Below are positions 6,306 to 11,591 of a stretch of 12,405 bases of DNA, piece by piece. The first letter of the stretch is position 1. Each line of letters starts with the position of its first letter. The translations under genes were made by a program, and so were the position numbers. This stretch comes from Thermaerobacter marianensis (GTDB lineage: Bacteria > Bacillota > Sulfobacillia > DYIH01). The notes below the pieces were generated by a model. It was given only the letters and a program-made list of their open reading frames with translations. It had not been told where the DNA came from and made no database searches. The stretch spans positions 1-12,405 of the forward strand of contig DYIH01000032.1 in assembly GCA_020723785.1 (NCBI GenBank). The letters run 5' to 3'.

Positions 6306-6335
6306 GAAAAACAAAAGCCGGGGCGCCGCCCCGGC
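6306..6335 (-). terminator. Intrinsic terminator upstream of the T4SS-like operon
   Basis: GCCGGGGC and GCCCCGGC form a perfect 8-bp stem with a 3-nt loop, followed by TTTTGTTTTT on the minus strand. It closes the run of small genes ending at 6359, so the VirB2-like gene at 6234 needs either read-through or its own promoter in 6235-6305, where I see no clear one. Confidence 0.88.
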
Positions 6336-6358
6336 CTCTGACCCAGGCGTATATGCCG

Positions 6359-6532
6359 TTACCCGGCGCCGGCATCCGCTGGATAAATGGTGGCGTCATA
6401 TGCCCGTTCTGCCCCCATTTGTTCGTGGTCGCAGAACAGCGTCAGGGGAGAGGCGGAGTCCAGAGGTGTCACTTCCATTGCCCGTCTGCAGACAGCGCAA
6501 ATGAGTTGCTTTTTCTCTTGCGTTGCAACCAT
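6359..6532 (-). CDS. Small Cys-rich zinc-binding protein, 57 aa, unknown function
   Basis: ATG start (MVATQEKKQLICAVCRRAME); AAGGGAG lies eleven bases upstream. It carries one CxxC (C12, C15) and a second metal-ligand-like pair CDHE (C34, H36), so it may be a half-degenerate zinc ribbon. The gene begins 20 bases after the preceding zinc-ribbon gene and ends 23 bases before a strong terminator, making it the last gene of this run. Function unknown. Confidence 0.65.
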   Translation of the reverse strand: MVATQEKKQLICAVCRRAMEVTPLDSASPLTLFCDHEQMGAERAYDATIYPADAGAG

Positions 6533-6552
6533 GCGTTTGCCATCTCCCTTCT

Positions 6553-6726
6553 TTATTGCTTTTTCGCAAACAACCGGCCGGGCACTTCGACGATTTCGTT
6601 GCAGCGGGGGCAGTACGCCCGTGCGCTGCGCAGCAGAGGCCAGTTCTTCAGCGCTTCGGCGTCGATCCCGATGTCGTGACGGCACTTTGAGCACTTGATG
6701 TAAACCAAACCGTTGCTTTCACCCAT
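6553..6726 (-). CDS. Small zinc-ribbon protein, 57 aa
   Basis: ATG start (MGESNGLVYIKCSKCRHDIG) after AAAGGAG; the spacing of 12 bases is a little long. Two CxxC knuckles, CSKC at 12-15 and CPRC at 39-42, with 23 residues between them, form a typical rubredoxin/zinc-ribbon layout; the remainder (EIVEVPGRLFAKK) is a beta-strand-like basic end. It is below the usual length cut-off for open-frame calling but its codon frame, binding site and motif agree. Such ribbons bind nucleic acid or protein; the target here is unknown. Confidence 0.75.
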   Translation of the reverse strand: MGESNGLVYIKCSKCRHDIGIDAEALKNWPLLRSARAYCPRCNEIVEVPGRLFAKKQ

Positions 6727-6750
6727 GCTGGTTGGAATCTCCTTTCCCGA

Positions 6751-6996
6751 TTAACGAAACACCACCCGCTGCCCTCGCAAACGGGCGTTCATTTCCTCAT
6801 AACACATCTGCCGGTACAAAGCGGCGCATCGCTTGTACTCCTTGCACTTCCGGCAAGACAATGGGGCCGTGCATTTCATAGCTCTTTTAAGCCGGGCCTG
6901 GCTGCTTTCTTCTACCCGCTTTCTCACGTGTTCGGTAAGCCGGTAAACGCAAACACATCCTCCCGACGTGTTCTTGGGCCTGCTCCAAGTTGCCAT
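6751..6996 (-). CDS. Small basic Cys-rich protein, 81 aa, unknown function
   Basis: ATG start (MATWSRPKNTSGGCVCVYRL) eight bases after GGGGAGG; one base separates the start from the stop of the YdjM-like gene, so the two are co-translated. Seven cysteines (C14, C16, C42, C48, C51, C58, C65): CTAPLSCRKCKEYKRCAALY at 42-61 is a compact cluster able to bind zinc or an iron-sulfur cluster. Strongly basic overall (RKRVEESSQARLKRAMK), suggesting nucleic-acid contact. No family recognised. Confidence 0.72.
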   Translation of the reverse strand: MATWSRPKNTSGGCVCVYRLTEHVRKRVEESSQARLKRAMKCTAPLSCRKCKEYKRCAALYRQMCYEEMNARLRGQRVVFR

Positions 6997-6997
6997 C

Positions 6998-7495
6998 TTA
7001 AAGTCCTCCCCTCAGTAAAACCAACCCCAGCGCCGCCGCGAACGCCGGACGCCAGAACAGCGTTTCCATTGCACTCCCCGTCTTGCAGGCCAGTCCCAAC
7101 AACCGGACCCGGATAGGCAGTACCGGCCAGAGAAGTTGCAGCCCCTCGACCGTAAGCAGGTCCGCCGCCAGGTGTGATGCATAACCTGAAACAGCCACAG
7201 GCCAGACCCAGGCAGGCGCGGGAAGGCCACTGGCGGCCAGGCCCCAACGCAAGAGTGCGGCGAAGGCGGCCAGCGCCGCCAGGGAATGCGTCGGCCCGCG
7301 ATGCCGCAGCCAAGCCACCGCTCCGGCACCCGTCACCCGGCGTGATGCGAAGCTGGCGTGGTGGTCCAGGTCAGGCAGCGTCGCCGCCGCACCGCCAATC
7401 ACTGCGGCCAGCAGGGTTTCGGCCACTGGAAGCCCAAGGCTCGACGCCGCGGCTGCCCCGGCTGCGGCACCTGCAGCGATGTGTGTCTGTACCAT
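6998..7495 (-). CDS. YdjM/DUF457-type membrane-bound metal-dependent hydrolase
   Basis: Predicted 165 aa. The ATG at 7495 shares bases with the stop codon of the preceding small gene (TGATG). The family's metal-ligand pattern is present in order: H5 near the N-terminus, PDLDHH at 41-46, HRGPTHS at 65-71, and GYASHLAADLLT at 104-115. Several hydrophobic segments (about 7-40, 72-90, 95-115, 150-162) make it an integral membrane protein. Members of this family (E. coli YdjM, LexA-regulated) are inner-membrane proteins predicted to hydrolyse lipid-like or phosphoester substrates; the substrate is unknown. The length matches the family. Presence on a mobile element is notable, perhaps acting on the envelope during transfer (inference). 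Confidence 0.85.
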   Translation of the reverse strand: MVQTHIAAGAAAGAAAASSLGLPVAETLLAAVIGGAAATLPDLDHHASFASRRVTGAGAVAWLRHRGPTHSLAALAAFAALLRWGLAASGLPAPAWVWPVAVSGYASHLAADLLTVEGLQLLWPVLPIRVRLLGLACKTGSAMETLFWRPAFAAALGLVLLRGGL

Positions 7496-7644
7496 CACGC
7501 GGAACGGCCTCCGATCTGAATGATCGTCGCCACGGCCCCGGCAACAAGTCCTGCCGAAAAGACCTCCGCTGCCGGGAGGCCGGCTGCCAAAGCTGAAATT
7601 ATCCCTGCCGCCGCTCCGGCAAGATGCACCATGACTTGATGCAC
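7495..7644 (-). CDS. 49-aa hydrophobic protein resembling the N-terminus of the following YdjM-like protein
   Basis: GTG start eight bases after GGGAGGG (a TTG one codon earlier, at 7647, is an alternative). The sequence (MHQVMVHLAGAAAGIISALA continuing to GGRSA) is one long hydrophobic Ala/Gly-rich segment, so a one- or two-helix membrane protein. It ends with TGATG, sharing a base with the next start. Aligned with the YdjM-like N-terminus, H-x-A, GAAAG, GLP, AE and the final GA-AT fall in register with a one-residue gap, but the metal motif PDLDHH is missing. It is either a shortened paralog or a look-alike by composition. Confidence 0.65.
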   Translation of the reverse strand: MHQVMVHLAGAAAGIISALAAGLPAAEVFSAGLVAGAVATIIQIGGRSA

Positions 7645-7680
7645 CAACGCGGCCCTCCCACTTGAAGAACTGACGGAATT

Positions 7681-8133
7681 TCAGCGTACAGGCTCCCCAG
7701 GCACCGCCAATACAGCCCGCCCCTCGCTGAAGTCCTTGGAGTGCCGCGAGGCATCGTCCTGCTGGACGGCGATAAGAACATCCCGGCCGTAGATGGCCAG
7801 CACCCGGCCGGGAAGAATATGAGCGATCCCCTGCCCGCCACGCGGCGTGATGATGACCCGCACCTGGGCGCCGGGCTGGACATCCACATCCGTGCGCAGC
7901 ATCACGGCCGCTTCGCCTTCGCCAGGCTGGAGCACGGGTATGGGCGCCGCACCGGGCTGCCGGGGTGTGACGGCCGTGCGATCCCCCGCAGAACGGGCAC
8001 CGGCAACAGCCACGATTACGAGCACCGCCGCGGCAATGCCCCAGCCGATCCGCTTCAGCAGACGGCGCGGAATCTCGATTTGCCGCCGCTCCCCGCCGGG
8101 TCCGGGAGGACGAAAGGGAACGGGTTCAGACAC
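7681..8133 (-). CDS. Membrane-anchored CpaB/RcpC C-terminal-domain-like protein
   Basis: Predicted 150 aa. Chosen start is the GTG at 8133 (MSEPVPFRPPGPGG), six bases after GGGGGTG; the frame opens further up to 8148. A Pro-rich basic N-terminus (1-30) is followed by one membrane segment (about 31-47, WGIAAAVLVIVAVAGA), a Pro-rich linker, and a domain at 75-150 that follows the conserved CpaB/RcpC pattern: VDVQPGAQVRVIITPRGG (83-100), ILPGRVLAIYGRDVLIAV (106-123) and an end like EGRAVLAVPGEPVR. The SAF domain proper is missing. It lies upstream of the T4SS and Tad-type genes, so it may be a secretion-system accessory protein. It comes directly after an intrinsic terminator. Confidence 0.6.
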   Translation of the reverse strand: MSEPVPFRPPGPGGERRQIEIPRRLLKRIGWGIAAAVLVIVAVAGARSAGDRTAVTPRQPGAAPIPVLQPGEGEAAVMLRTDVDVQPGAQVRVIITPRGGQGIAHILPGRVLAIYGRDVLIAVQQDDASRHSKDFSEGRAVLAVPGEPVR

Positions 8134-8146
8134 CAACAGCACCCCC

Positions 8147-8181
8147 AAAACAGAAAAAGCCCGCCCATCATCAGGGCAGGC
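8147..8181 (-). terminator. Intrinsic terminator after the zinc-finger gene at 8208
   Basis: On the minus strand GCCTGCCC and GGGCGGGC pair over 8 bp (one G-T wobble) with a 7-nt loop, followed by TTTTTCTGTTTT. It lies 27 bases beyond the stop codon of the 58-aa gene and overlaps the region just upstream of the CpaB-like gene's ribosome binding site. Confidence 0.88.
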
Positions 8182-8207
8182 TCGTCAACCGCTTTGCTTT
8201 CTCGGTA

Positions 8208-8384
8208 CTAGTCGGAGACGGCTACCAGTTCCGGCGCAGCCTCCTGCAGCCCGCGCTGCACAATGACGGCACGGAGGCAGTCCGGCGAACAAAACACCTC
8301 GTTACGAAGCGGCCCGGCCTGGGGCTGCAGAACAAACGGCATCAGATCAACCGGCCGGTTGCATCTCGGGTTAAAACACCGCAT
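8208..8384 (-). CDS. Small TRASH/MYM-like zinc-finger protein, 58 aa, with its own promoter
   Basis: ATG at 8384 (MRCFNPRCNRPVDLMPFVLQ) with GAGGGGGTG six bases upstream; an in-frame ATG at 8405 lies on the predicted transcription start and is not favoured. Zinc ligands: CFNPRC (C3, C8) and FCSPDC (C32, C36). The second knuckle, FCSPDCLRA, is typical of treble-clef or TRASH/MYM-type fingers found in small zinc proteins and metal-sensing or gyrase-inhibitor-like proteins. It is flanked by a near-consensus promoter and a strong terminator, so it forms a single-gene transcription unit within an otherwise co-directional run. It may be highly expressed. Function unknown. Confidence 0.72.
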   Translation of the reverse strand: MRCFNPRCNRPVDLMPFVLQPQAGPLRNEVFCSPDCLRAVIVQRGLQEAAPELVAVSD

Positions 8385-8405
8385 CTTCGCCACCCCCTCG
8401 GCCAT

Positions 8406-8434
8406 ATTATCGTAGAAAATGCAGGGGATGGCAA
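8406..8434 (-). promoter_or_regulatory. Near-consensus sigma-70/sigma-A promoter
   Basis: Minus strand: TTGCCA (8434-8429), 17-base spacer, GATAAT (8411-8406); each hexamer matches the consensus at five of six positions. Transcription would start about 8399, giving a short leader with GAGGGGGTG before the ATG at 8384. It lies in the only clear gap of this stretch, between the stop of the 64-aa gene (8445) and that ATG. Confidence 0.78.
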
Positions 8435-8444
8435 GCGAAGAGAC

Positions 8445-8639
8445 TCAGCGGCATCCGCAAAGGAATTCCCGCTGCCGGCAATTCAGGCACAGCTTGTGCA
8501 GCCCGAGGTTTCGGGCGCATCCGGCACAATAGTCAAACACCACACCGTCAGGCCGGCGGCTGGTGTACCCGCCCGCGGCGGACGGGTCCGGTCCTGCGGG
8601 CGCTCCGCACAGGGCACAAAAGCGTTCCACTACCGCCAT
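8445..8639 (-). CDS. Small multi-CxxC zinc-binding protein, 64 aa
   Basis: ATG start (MAVVERFCALCGAPAGPDPS) with GGGTGAGG four bases upstream, overlapping the stop codon of the preceding gene. Cysteines occur in four pairs: CALC (8-11), CAGC (38-41), CLNC (51-54) and CGC (61-63), enough for two zinc sites. The first two pairs frame a 26-residue loop containing YTSRRPDGVVFDY; the last two close the C-terminus. It resembles small phage or plasmid zinc proteins, but no family is recognised. Confidence 0.75.
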   Translation of the reverse strand: MAVVERFCALCGAPAGPDPSAAGGYTSRRPDGVVFDYCAGCARNLGLHKLCLNCRQREFLCGCR

Positions 8640-8644
8640 GTTCC

Positions 8645-8803
8645 TCACCCTTTCGCGCCGAACAGGTTGTCGTAAACTTCCGGGTATAGCGCCAGAATAC
8701 ACTCTTCGCAAAGATGCGCCCTCGCTTCCCAGACAGGGTGAACCTCCCGGAAACCGCGACAGCCGTCGCACCAGCCCAGATGCGGGTAGTCCGGCGGGCG
8801 CAT
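8645..8803 (-). CDS. Small zinc-ribbon protein, 52 aa
   Basis: ATG start (MRPPDYPHLGWCDGCRGFRE) one base after the stop of the RuvC-like gene; AAAGGCGG lies within the end of that gene. CDGC (12-15) and CEEC (32-35) form a zinc ribbon with 16 residues between them, followed by an amphipathic helix ILALYPEVYDNLFG. Strong coupling to the RuvC-like nuclease by spacing makes it a candidate partner, but that is inferred. The frame extends upstream inside the nuclease gene but has no binding site there. Confidence 0.72.
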   Translation of the reverse strand: MRPPDYPHLGWCDGCRGFREVHPVWEARAHLCEECILALYPEVYDNLFGAKG

Positions 8804-8804
8804 A

Positions 8805-9341
8805 TCAGACCGCCTTTGCCGCCCGGCGCAGCGCCCGTGCCAGGGTTCCGTTGCTGGCCGCCAGGACGGCTGCCGCCGCATCGTAGATATGCTCGGCCTC
8901 GCAGGCTGGCCAGGAAACCCCCGCAGGCCACTGAAACGCTCGGCGAACCCCGCGCTGAACGTCTTCTTTGCTGGCGTCCTTCCGTCCTGCTGCCGCTTTC
9001 TTGCCCTCGGCCGGGGTCACCCATTCCGCCGGCAGGTCTGACAGTTCCAGCACAGCCGCCGCCACCGCTGCGGCCATACCCATTGCGCGGTGCGCCCTGG
9101 CGCCCTGTGCCCCGCCGCTGGGAAGCTCGACAACAGCACCGGCCGGCCGCCATTCATCTATGAACCGGGAAAGAAAACGGGCCAGTTGCTGGCAGCGCTC
9201 GGCGTCGTCGTCGGCCACGCGCAGGCCGTGCTTCTTCGATGTCTTGGCGGTCCGAAATGCCTCGCCATGCAGCACTGTGCCATCCTCAATGATGACGGCA
9301 CCGAGCGCCGCGAAGCCTGCGTCCACACCCAGGAGTCTCAT
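8805..9341 (-). CDS. RuvC-like RNase H-fold nuclease (Holliday-junction resolvase family)
   Basis: Predicted 178 aa, close to the usual RuvC length. ATG at 9341 after AAGGAGG with a six-base spacer. Motif order follows RuvC: first strand MRLLGVDAGFAALG with D7; second acidic residue E72 in AVVELPSGGAQGARAHRAMG (69-88); a Lys/Gly segment VTPAEGKKAAAGRKDASKED (108-127) like the RuvC region before the last motif; and the final helix CEAEHIYDAAAAVLAA (147-162) with D154. The usual DxxD is here HxxD (H151, D154), with E148 and E150 nearby. Such enzymes resolve branched DNA in phages and mobile elements. It sits among small zinc-ribbon genes and shares ATGA coupling with the mini-frame upstream. 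Confidence 0.82.
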   Translation of the reverse strand: MRLLGVDAGFAALGAVIIEDGTVLHGEAFRTAKTSKKHGLRVADDDAERCQQLARFLSRFIDEWRPAGAVVELPSGGAQGARAHRAMGMAAAVAAAVLELSDLPAEWVTPAEGKKAAAGRKDASKEDVQRGVRRAFQWPAGVSWPACEAEHIYDAAAAVLAASNGTLARALRRAAKAV

Positions 9342-9379
9342 CGGGGCGCCTCCTTATCCCAACGTGACCGTTCTGTCAT
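9338..9379 (-). other. 13-codon mini-frame bridging two genes by ATGA overlaps
   Basis: ATG ACA ... CGA TGA encodes MTERSRWDKEAPR. Its ATG overlaps the stop of the 86-aa gene and its stop overlaps the ATG of the RuvC-like gene, both as ATGA. The AAGGAGG of the nuclease gene lies inside it. It may carry ribosomes across the gap between the genes, or be chance. Confidence 0.35.
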
Positions 9380-9636
9380 GCGGCGGATTCATCAGCGGCC
9401 GAACCGCCCGCAACCTGAATACTGGCTGCGCCGCGAATAGCCGCCGGAAGCGCTTCGCGGATTTTGGCCTCGGTCAGCCGGGTCCGTTCCGGCATTTCGA
9501 CGGCCAGAGCGATTACCACATGGTCGCCAGCCAGCCGCAAGCTGGCCTCGCCGGTTCCGAGCCGGCGCCAGAGGCGTTCGGCGATTTCGCCGGAGCCGGC
9601 CGTTTTGGGGACCGTAACGGTCGCGAACTGGAGCAT
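9376..9636 (-). CDS. Unknown soluble protein, 86 aa
   Basis: ATG at 9636 (MLQFATVTVPKTAGSGEIAE), nine bases after AAGGAGG; the stop of the preceding gene is directly upstream (TAATAATG). The alternating hydrophobic pattern FATVTVP, DHVVIALAVEM and AASIQVAGG with helices between (EIAERLWRRL, EAKIREALPAAI) suggests a small alpha/beta ferredoxin-like fold. No cysteines and no membrane segment. Family not recognised. It lies immediately before the RuvC-like nuclease and is linked to it by ATGA-type junctions. Confidence 0.7.
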   Translation of the reverse strand: MLQFATVTVPKTAGSGEIAERLWRRLGTGEASLRLAGDHVVIALAVEMPERTRLTEAKIREALPAAIRGAASIQVAGGSAADESAA

Positions 9637-9638
9637 TA

Positions 9639-9839
9639 TTAGCGCCCTCCTTGCCGGTTCCATCCTTGCTGTGCTTTTTCCGCCTCTTCGTATGTGTACG
9701 GGCCGTAGTCAATAACCTTTGACCCAGGATAGCGCCTGGACACGTCGTCAGCGGTGTCTCCTCGATATGCAGCGACCTGAGCAATGAGGGTGCTTCCATC
9801 GGCTAAACGCAGTCCGATGTAATAGACATCTGCGCCCAT
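9639..9839 (-). CDS. Unknown soluble protein, 66 aa
   Basis: ATG at 9839 (MGADVYYIGLRLADGSTLIA) after GAGGTGAAGGAA. The sequence has beta-type strands (VYYIGLRL, TLIAQVAAY), an acidic turn (GDTADDVSRRYPGSKVIDYG) and a polar C-terminal helix ending EEAEKAQQGW. The pattern of a strand pair then xxxADDVxRRYPGxKVxDYG resembles a small modular fold seen in hypothetical proteins of mobile elements, but I cannot name it. Followed directly by the 86-aa gene. Confidence 0.68.
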   Translation of the reverse strand: MGADVYYIGLRLADGSTLIAQVAAYRGDTADDVSRRYPGSKVIDYGPYTYEEAEKAQQGWNRQGGR

Positions 9840-9880
9840 TTCCTTCACCTCACTCTCGGCGAGGGTTCGCTGCGGACCGG

Positions 9881-10054
9881 TCAGGCCGTCTTGGTCCCCC
9901 GGACGCGGGCGTTGCGCTGGAGCAGTACGGAATCGATTACATAGGAGTCGTGCTCGTCCAGAACGGCGCCGCAGGAACGGCACTCGGTCGCCCCGCGGGG
10001 GTTTCGTTTCACCTGGACCTTGCAAGTTGGACATTCGACATGGACTGTTCGCAT
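9881..10054 (-). CDS. Small zinc-ribbon protein, 57 aa
   Basis: ATG at 10054 (MRTVHVECPTCKVQVKRNPR) eight bases after GGAGGG. CPTC (8-11) and CRSC (25-28) make a compact zinc ribbon with 13 residues between the pairs; the tail is mixed charged (DEHDSYVIDSVLLQRNARVRG). The size and the motif VECPTC...TECRSCGAVL match the small ribbons of zinc-finger transcription or ribosomal proteins. It stands 41 bases before the next gene. Function unknown. Confidence 0.75.
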   Translation of the reverse strand: MRTVHVECPTCKVQVKRNPRGATECRSCGAVLDEHDSYVIDSVLLQRNARVRGTKTA

Positions 10055-10119
10055 GGATACATCCCTCCGTGTTTTGTGGTACCCTCACAAGCCAAGGACA
10101 TCCCTGGACCGCGTGTCGC

Positions 10120-10299
10120 CTATCGATTGCCGGGCGCTTGGTCCGGCTTGGGCGGCGAGAACACCAGTGTGTCCCGGCCGCACCGCAGGCAAGTGATCTT
10201 TGACGCTCCCGCCGTGAAAAACAGGCGCTTCAGCACCTGAAACTCCTCCCCGCAGGCAAGACAGCAGGCGTTCCACCGTTCATCTTGTTCTGCGGCCAT
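10120..10299 (-). CDS. Small zinc-ribbon protein, 59 aa
   Basis: ATG at 10299 (MAAEQDERWNACCLACGEEF) ten bases after AAAGGAG; the start lies 20 bases inside the end of the preceding membrane-protein gene. CLAC (13-16) and CLRC (37-40) with FQVLKRLFFTAGASKI between them form the zinc ribbon; an extra Cys (C12) adjoins the first pair. The tail is TLVFSPPKPDQAPGNR. Family not recognised. Confidence 0.74.
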   Translation of the reverse strand: MAAEQDERWNACCLACGEEFQVLKRLFFTAGASKITCLRCGRDTLVFSPPKPDQAPGNR

Positions 10300-10501
10300 C
10301 TTGTCCGCGCTCCTTTCTGTCCATAATCCACCAACCGACGATCAGCACCGTCATAGCGGCCAGCACCATCGCCGTCCATTGGGCGGCGCTGGAGTTGACC
10401 ACTAAAAAGGCCCAAACAAAGCCTCCCGGAGATGATCGCCATGCGCGGCTTGCCACACCGGGGATCATCTCCAACGAGCCGATGACCATCGTGGCGCACA
10501 A
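10280..10501 (-). CDS. Small membrane protein, up to 73 aa, start uncertain
   Basis: Two hydrophobic stretches: GGFVWAFLVV (about 26-35) and TAMVLAAMTVLIVGWWIM (about 43-60), followed by a basic charged end DRKERGQDGRRTR, as in a positive-inside membrane helix. The TTG at 10501 is the first start; ATG at 10489 is another. Neither has a strong ribosome binding site. The overlap with the next gene and the membrane-type sequence favour this frame over the others here. Function unknown. Confidence 0.5.
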   Translation of the reverse strand: MCATMVIGSLEMIPGVASRAWRSSPGGFVWAFLVVNSSAAQWTAMVLAAMTVLIVGWWIMDRKERGQDGRRTR

Positions 10502-10512
10502 GGCGTTCCGAA

Positions 10513-10710
10513 TTACTCTTCGTAACCGCCAAACCGTTTCCCGCAGAATTCACATACCCAGCCGTCCTCTGGGGCATCCCCTTCATACACTGGGTCCAGT
10601 TTTTTATACGGCACCTTTTCAGGCGGACCGCATTCGGCGCAGAAAACCAACCCGCCGGACGCGCCGCTCTCGAACCAAAGCCAACCAATGATCTCTGGAG
10701 TCATACCCAT
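10513..10710 (-). CDS. Small zinc-ribbon protein, 65 aa
   Basis: ATG at 10710 (MGMTPEIIGWLWFESGASGG) after GGGGAG, 29 bases beyond the stop of the 253-aa gene; ATG two codons later has better spacing. Zinc ligands CAEC (24-27) and CEFC (54-57), with PPEKVPYKKLDPVYEGDAPE between, the usual ribbon layout, and an end CGKRFGGYEE. Ends 11 bases before the next frame. Function unknown; one of a series of such proteins. Confidence 0.75.
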   Translation of the reverse strand: MGMTPEIIGWLWFESGASGGLVFCAECGPPEKVPYKKLDPVYEGDAPEDGWVCEFCGKRFGGYEE

Positions 10711-10739
10711 ACCGCTCCCCTTGGCCCGTTGTGGTTTTC

Positions 10740-11501
10740 TCAACCCACACCAGGCAAGCTCAACTGCTCCGGCTCGGGCACGGTCTCCTTCGGCAGCTGC
10801 AGTTCCTCCGCCCGGTGATAGTCCCTGACCTCGCCGACCAGGCGTTTCACGTCCGTGGGGGTTTCGTCCTGCTCCTGGCCGAACACATAAAACTGCCCTT
10901 TTGCGATCAAATGCGCGTTCCGCTCCCCGCCGCGGACCTCCAGAGCCGCCAGCAGCTTTCGGAGGTCGATCCGGCGGAATCCCTGCCGGTGGGGCACGGC
11001 GATATAGAAAGCGGGTAGATCCTGCCACTCTCCGCCGACCATCGGTTTGCCCAGCGGGGTGTCACCGGCCGCGGCAATCACGTCCGGGATATCGGTTTGC
11101 TCCGACACCGCATAGGTGGGTCCGGCGATGTACTGCCCGCATTTCCGGCGCACGATGTAGCCGCCGGCACTGACTTGCTTCAAGTCAGCCTTCTCCCGAA
11201 CCGCAGCTAGGGCCTCCGGCGACAGCCCGGTCAGGGTGACGATTTCGAAGAAACCGAACACGACGCCCTTCCGGCCGTCCCACTGAGCGCATAGCACCAG
11301 GTCGCCGAACTTCATCTGGCGGAGCACGTTCGGGGCCGCCCGGCGGGTGACGCCGTATTTCTTGGCTTCGCGGGCAAAAGAACTGGTGCCGTAGTAGCTT
11401 TTCCCAATATAATGGAGCCACCAGCGACGATTCTCGTACGGCCCAAGGGTTGTCTTGAGATCGGTTATACTGGCCTCGATTTGCTGTAATTTTGCAGACA
11501 T
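10740..11501 (-). CDS. Unknown 253-aa protein with possible sliding-clamp-binding C-terminus
   Basis: ATG at 11501 (MSAKLQQIEASITDLKTTLG) after GGGGAAG; an upstream extension to 11555 in frame is rejected because it reads through a hairpin and has no binding site. N-terminal helix 1-20 then ENRRWWLHYIGKSYYGTSSF (23-42) and REAKKYGVTRR. A central beta-rich segment FGDLVLCAQWDGRKGVVFGF (65-84) recalls PUA/EVE-like cores. Two further cysteine positions (C71, C121) and VPHRQGFRRIDLRKLLAALE (169-188) follow. The end PEPEQLSLPGVG (242-253) contains QLSLP, close to the bacterial beta-clamp motif QL(S/D)LF. No family recognised with confidence. Confidence 0.72.
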   Translation of the reverse strand: MSAKLQQIEASITDLKTTLGPYENRRWWLHYIGKSYYGTSSFAREAKKYGVTRRAAPNVLRQMKFGDLVLCAQWDGRKGVVFGFFEIVTLTGLSPEALAAVREKADLKQVSAGGYIVRRKCGQYIAGPTYAVSEQTDIPDVIAAAGDTPLGKPMVGGEWQDLPAFYIAVPHRQGFRRIDLRKLLAALEVRGGERNAHLIAKGQFYVFGQEQDETPTDVKRLVGEVRDYHRAEELQLPKETVPEPEQLSLPGVG

Positions 11502-11533
11502 CTTCCCCGCCCCCGCTTTAAAGCTGAAACTAA

Positions 11534-11552
11534 AACCGGCGCGCAGCCGGTT
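11534..11552 (-). terminator. Weak terminator or attenuator-like hairpin upstream of the 253-aa gene
   Basis: AACCGGC and GCCGGTT pair over 7 bp with a 5-nt loop in the 90-base gap before the ATG at 11501; the following run TTAGTTT is poor in T, so termination would be partial. Confidence 0.4.
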
Positions 11553-11591
11553 CAATTAATGGAGTGACATATTTTCGCTGGATGCCGGGGC

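Noticed and set aside
6235..6399. Upstream extension of the VirB2-like gene
   Set aside because: It would read through the intrinsic terminator at 6306-6335 and would bury the signal peptide inside the protein.
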